A stretch of 64,000 bases of DNA from Platycnemis pennipes (lineage: Eukaryota > Arthropoda > Insecta > Odonata > Platycnemididae), in contig OW121847.1 of the NCBI GenBank assembly GCA_933228895.1, positions 48,420,992 to 48,484,991 of the forward strand. Reading direction: 5' to 3'. The notes under the pieces are model-generated. The model saw nothing but the letters and a program-made list of their open reading frames with translations. It had not been told where the DNA came from and ran no database searches. Position 1 is the stretch's first letter. Each line of letters opens with the position of its first letter. The translations under genes were made by a program, and so were the position numbers. Below are positions 61,470 through 64,000 of the stretch, piece after piece.

Positions 61470-61592
61470 TAAAGGCGTAGTGTTTGATTTGTAGTGTTCA
61501 TTTTTGTTTGTTGTGCCATTGTTCCTGGTGTGGATGCACCCCCTGCCACACACCCTCGAGGTGGCTTGCAGGGTATGTCGTAGATATAGATA
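61470..61592 (+). repeat. LINE 3' end with shared hairpin, second copy
   Basis: The hairpin at 61542-61572 reads CCTGCCACACACC, then CTCGAG, then GTGGCTTGCAGG. It is followed by GGTAT and a TAGATATAGATA tail. The same block ends the LINE relic at 47542-48008, so the two are copies of one family in the same orientation 13.6 kb apart. Sequence upstream of about 61520 does not visibly match the other copy. The 5' limit is approximate. Confidence 0.65.
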
Positions 61593-64000
61593 TGCAACTT
61601 ATGCATTACCCACTACCAGAGTTCTGTCTCGATGACCAAACGGACAAGGAAAATGTCATTAATTGAAATGGGCCAAATGGTGGGTTTTGTTTTCTAAACA
61701 TTTTATTCCCGCTGGTAGCAGACAGATTTTTAAAATTGGGAAATAGTCGTAAAAGCTTTCTAAACACAGATGCGAAAAGCTATTTTCCCTACTCCTGCAT
61801 TTATCGCTGGAGTTAATCCTCTTAAGTCGTAAATTCATGGAATGACGTCAACATTTGCATAAAATATTTTACATTTTAACTGGGAAATGGGAAGCCGAAA
61901 AGTTTTGAGTAGCTGATGATGAATCCGAAAACAAACGAAACATTAATTTTCTCACTAAGAATAATCTTACAGGAAACAATAATTTTGTAATGGATTCAAT
62001 ATTTATTTTAACAATTTTCACGGTTCCATTGTATTATTTCTGCATATAAAACATTTCAGATTTGATTTAATGCTCATGCTCATATTTATTCATATAACAG
62101 CAAAAATTGAAATGCAGGCATCAACAACTGCGGTGAGAGGCTTGTTGGGCTGTACAAATATATAAAATCTGAGAACAAATATGGCCCATTGTAAGTATTA
62201 CAGTTTTAAATTACATCGGTTAAAATGGTATTTTAGAAATGGAAACAAAATTAATCACAAACACGCGCCAGCATATACAAGCATTTAATTATGAGTGCAT
62301 AATCCAAAATACATATGTATTCAAGAATCGAGCAAAATTTTGATTTCTAAGGGGAGGGGCAAGAAATATTTAGCGTGAAGATAATCATTACATACTCGTA
62401 AATATAAAATCAAAACCGTAAATCACCGGAAACATTTCGTTCAGCCAACATGGTGTACCATAACCTGCACTTGGCGGAAGTTTGGGCTCTCTGGTGAAAT
62501 TCAAAGGTTTGCGTGAAACAAATGACTGTAATGACCCGTGGGCCGACAAAGAGGAGTAAAACAAGCAATAGCAATGCCTCCGATTCGGTCGTCACACTCG
62601 GAAAGACAGGAACAATGCTTAGTACGGCTCGGCGGGGAATTATCGACACGCTCCGCCGTAAGTTGTATACCGCGCACGTCAAAATCATTTTGCCTCCGCA
62701 GAAAGCATGGAATTACTCGCACGCCAATCTCATGAAAGCGTCACAACTCGGCTTTGAACCCTACAAAACTGCCAAGTTTTGAAGCCTCCGATATCAGTGG
62801 AAATACGACGTCGGCAATATGGTAAGGTTTCTTGGAAATTTATTTCAATTGAGAGACATTTTATCGCTCCAGATGAAAGAATAGGAGACTCCGCCTTCAG
62901 CGGCTAGTGTGAAAAAGTATTGTCGGGATCGATGAAAGAAAAAATAAATCTTAGACGACTCTGTTACGTCCAGAGTATTGCAATGTAAAAGATACGTACG
63001 ACTGAGACTACGAGAGTAGCAGCGTAGCTACTGTACCCAAACCCGTCCGACTAATCACCCAAGTCTCCAGCTTAAAAAAAATGGCTCACGAGCAATCTCG
63101 TAATTTCTGCCACAGTAGTCATTTTCCCCACCCCTTTCTCAGCACCCATTTCTGCCGTCATTGAAATAAATCCGGATTTGTGGTCAGCATCGAAAATTGG
63201 AATAGTGGAGACAAATCCCAAACGAGACTGCGGTGTCCAAGGTTCAGTTAAGATTCATCAGGCAGCGACGCGACGCAGTCATCATTCTTTTTTTTTTACG
63301 GCGAAAAAAAATACAAGAGAGAGAAAGAGGCAGTAGCAGTCAGGATTTTAAGAATTTTCTTTCCTCCATAAAATCTGTCTTTACTTGGAATATTGCATAT
63401 TACACTTCCGCAATTAAAAGTTTGGTTCCTTAATCATTAGAAGTTAAACCAAGATCGTCAGAGAGATCTATTCTTTAAAAAAGAGACACATGAAGTTTAA
63501 AGGCAGACCAACGGCGAAATATTCCGTCGTTCTAAAATAGAAACAATAATGTCTGATCTACTGACAAAACCGCAGCAAAATATCAACAGCTATACTTTAC
63601 TATTGTACGCTTAAAAATCTGAATCAATGTCATCGGCAGACTTAACAGTACCCAAAGGAAAACCTAAAACAAATGTAAGCAGCTTTGAAATGCAGTATCA
63701 AATAATGGCTTACAAACATTAACGTCTTATTCAACCGCCAATAAACATTGATTAAATTCAACCCTGCTAATGGAAAAGATAAAATATTTTGCATTTGTAA
63801 AAAATTCACAAATGAAATACAATGGTAATTCACCTTAAGTTTCTCAAGCATCTGCTGCAGCTCTGCGACGATAATGAAAAACTTTGAACAGTACCTACGT
63901 CATGCAAGATGTGTTTAATTCCACTTTTAGGATGGAGAGTCAAGAAACGCGAAATTTTCAGAAAGAGTGCTCCACGAAGCCTGTCCTTTCTCAACACTTC
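61593..64000. other. Non-coding stretch to the window end
   Basis: No gene is supported. The section 62500-62780 has balanced composition and overlapping open frames on both strands without recognisable domains. A run of T and A lies at 63280-63310. The remainder is AT-rich. Confidence 0.4.

Overview
This 64 kb window is eukaryotic and most likely arthropod (probably insect) nuclear DNA. The signs are AT-rich sequence with scattered polypurine and polypyrimidine tracts, one spliced coding exon with consensus splice sites, tRNA-derived SINEs, relics of LINE retrotransposons, MITEs, and one nearly full-length non-LTR retrotransposon. There is no prokaryotic gene organisation, no CRISPR array, no rRNA and no convincing tRNA gene. 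I do not name a species.

The centrepiece is a complete R4/Dong-type non-LTR retrotransposon at 19458-23170. It has a 1130-codon open reading frame with an N-terminal helical DNA-binding-like region, a reverse transcriptase with YMDD, a CCHC knuckle, and a restriction-enzyme-like (PD...E...K) endonuclease. Its first 72 nucleotides fold by eye into a hepatitis-delta-like (HDV-like) self-cleaving ribozyme: P1, P2, P3, P1.1 and P4 are all present, as is a J4/2 strand carrying the expected catalytic cytosine. The ribozyme's predicted cleavage point coincides with the element's 5' boundary as defined independently by a 21-bp target-site duplication. The element sits in an (AAT)n tract that is the 3' tail of an older LINE lying on the opposite strand, so this is a nested insertion.

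The only host coding sequence I can support is a GC-rich internal exon on the minus strand (11116-11411). It encodes a Gly-rich segment followed by a transmembrane helix and the start of a second, and is bounded by a good acceptor and donor. The rest of that gene lies in introns or outside the window and was not found.

The remaining 60 kb is intronic or intergenic with mobile-element debris. From left to right it holds: two copies of a (TATC)n-tailed retroelement end (3.7 and 4.6 kb); a TTAA-bounded element with GGCCGATATATCGGCC palindromes (8.9 kb); a 22-bp perfect hairpin (10.7 kb); two convergent SINEs (12.2-12.6 kb); a decayed LINE ORF2 C-terminus (17.3-17.6 kb); a candidate solo LTR (35.8-36.4 kb); a 523-bp foldback MITE (37.3-37.8 kb); a Penelope-like terminal relic (38.4 kb); two LINE 3' ends sharing a hairpin (47.5-48.0 and 61.5 kb); a third SINE (52.6 kb); a tiny MITE related to the foldback one (57.5 kb); and a mariner-type MITE that keeps the start of its transposase (60.2-60.6 kb).
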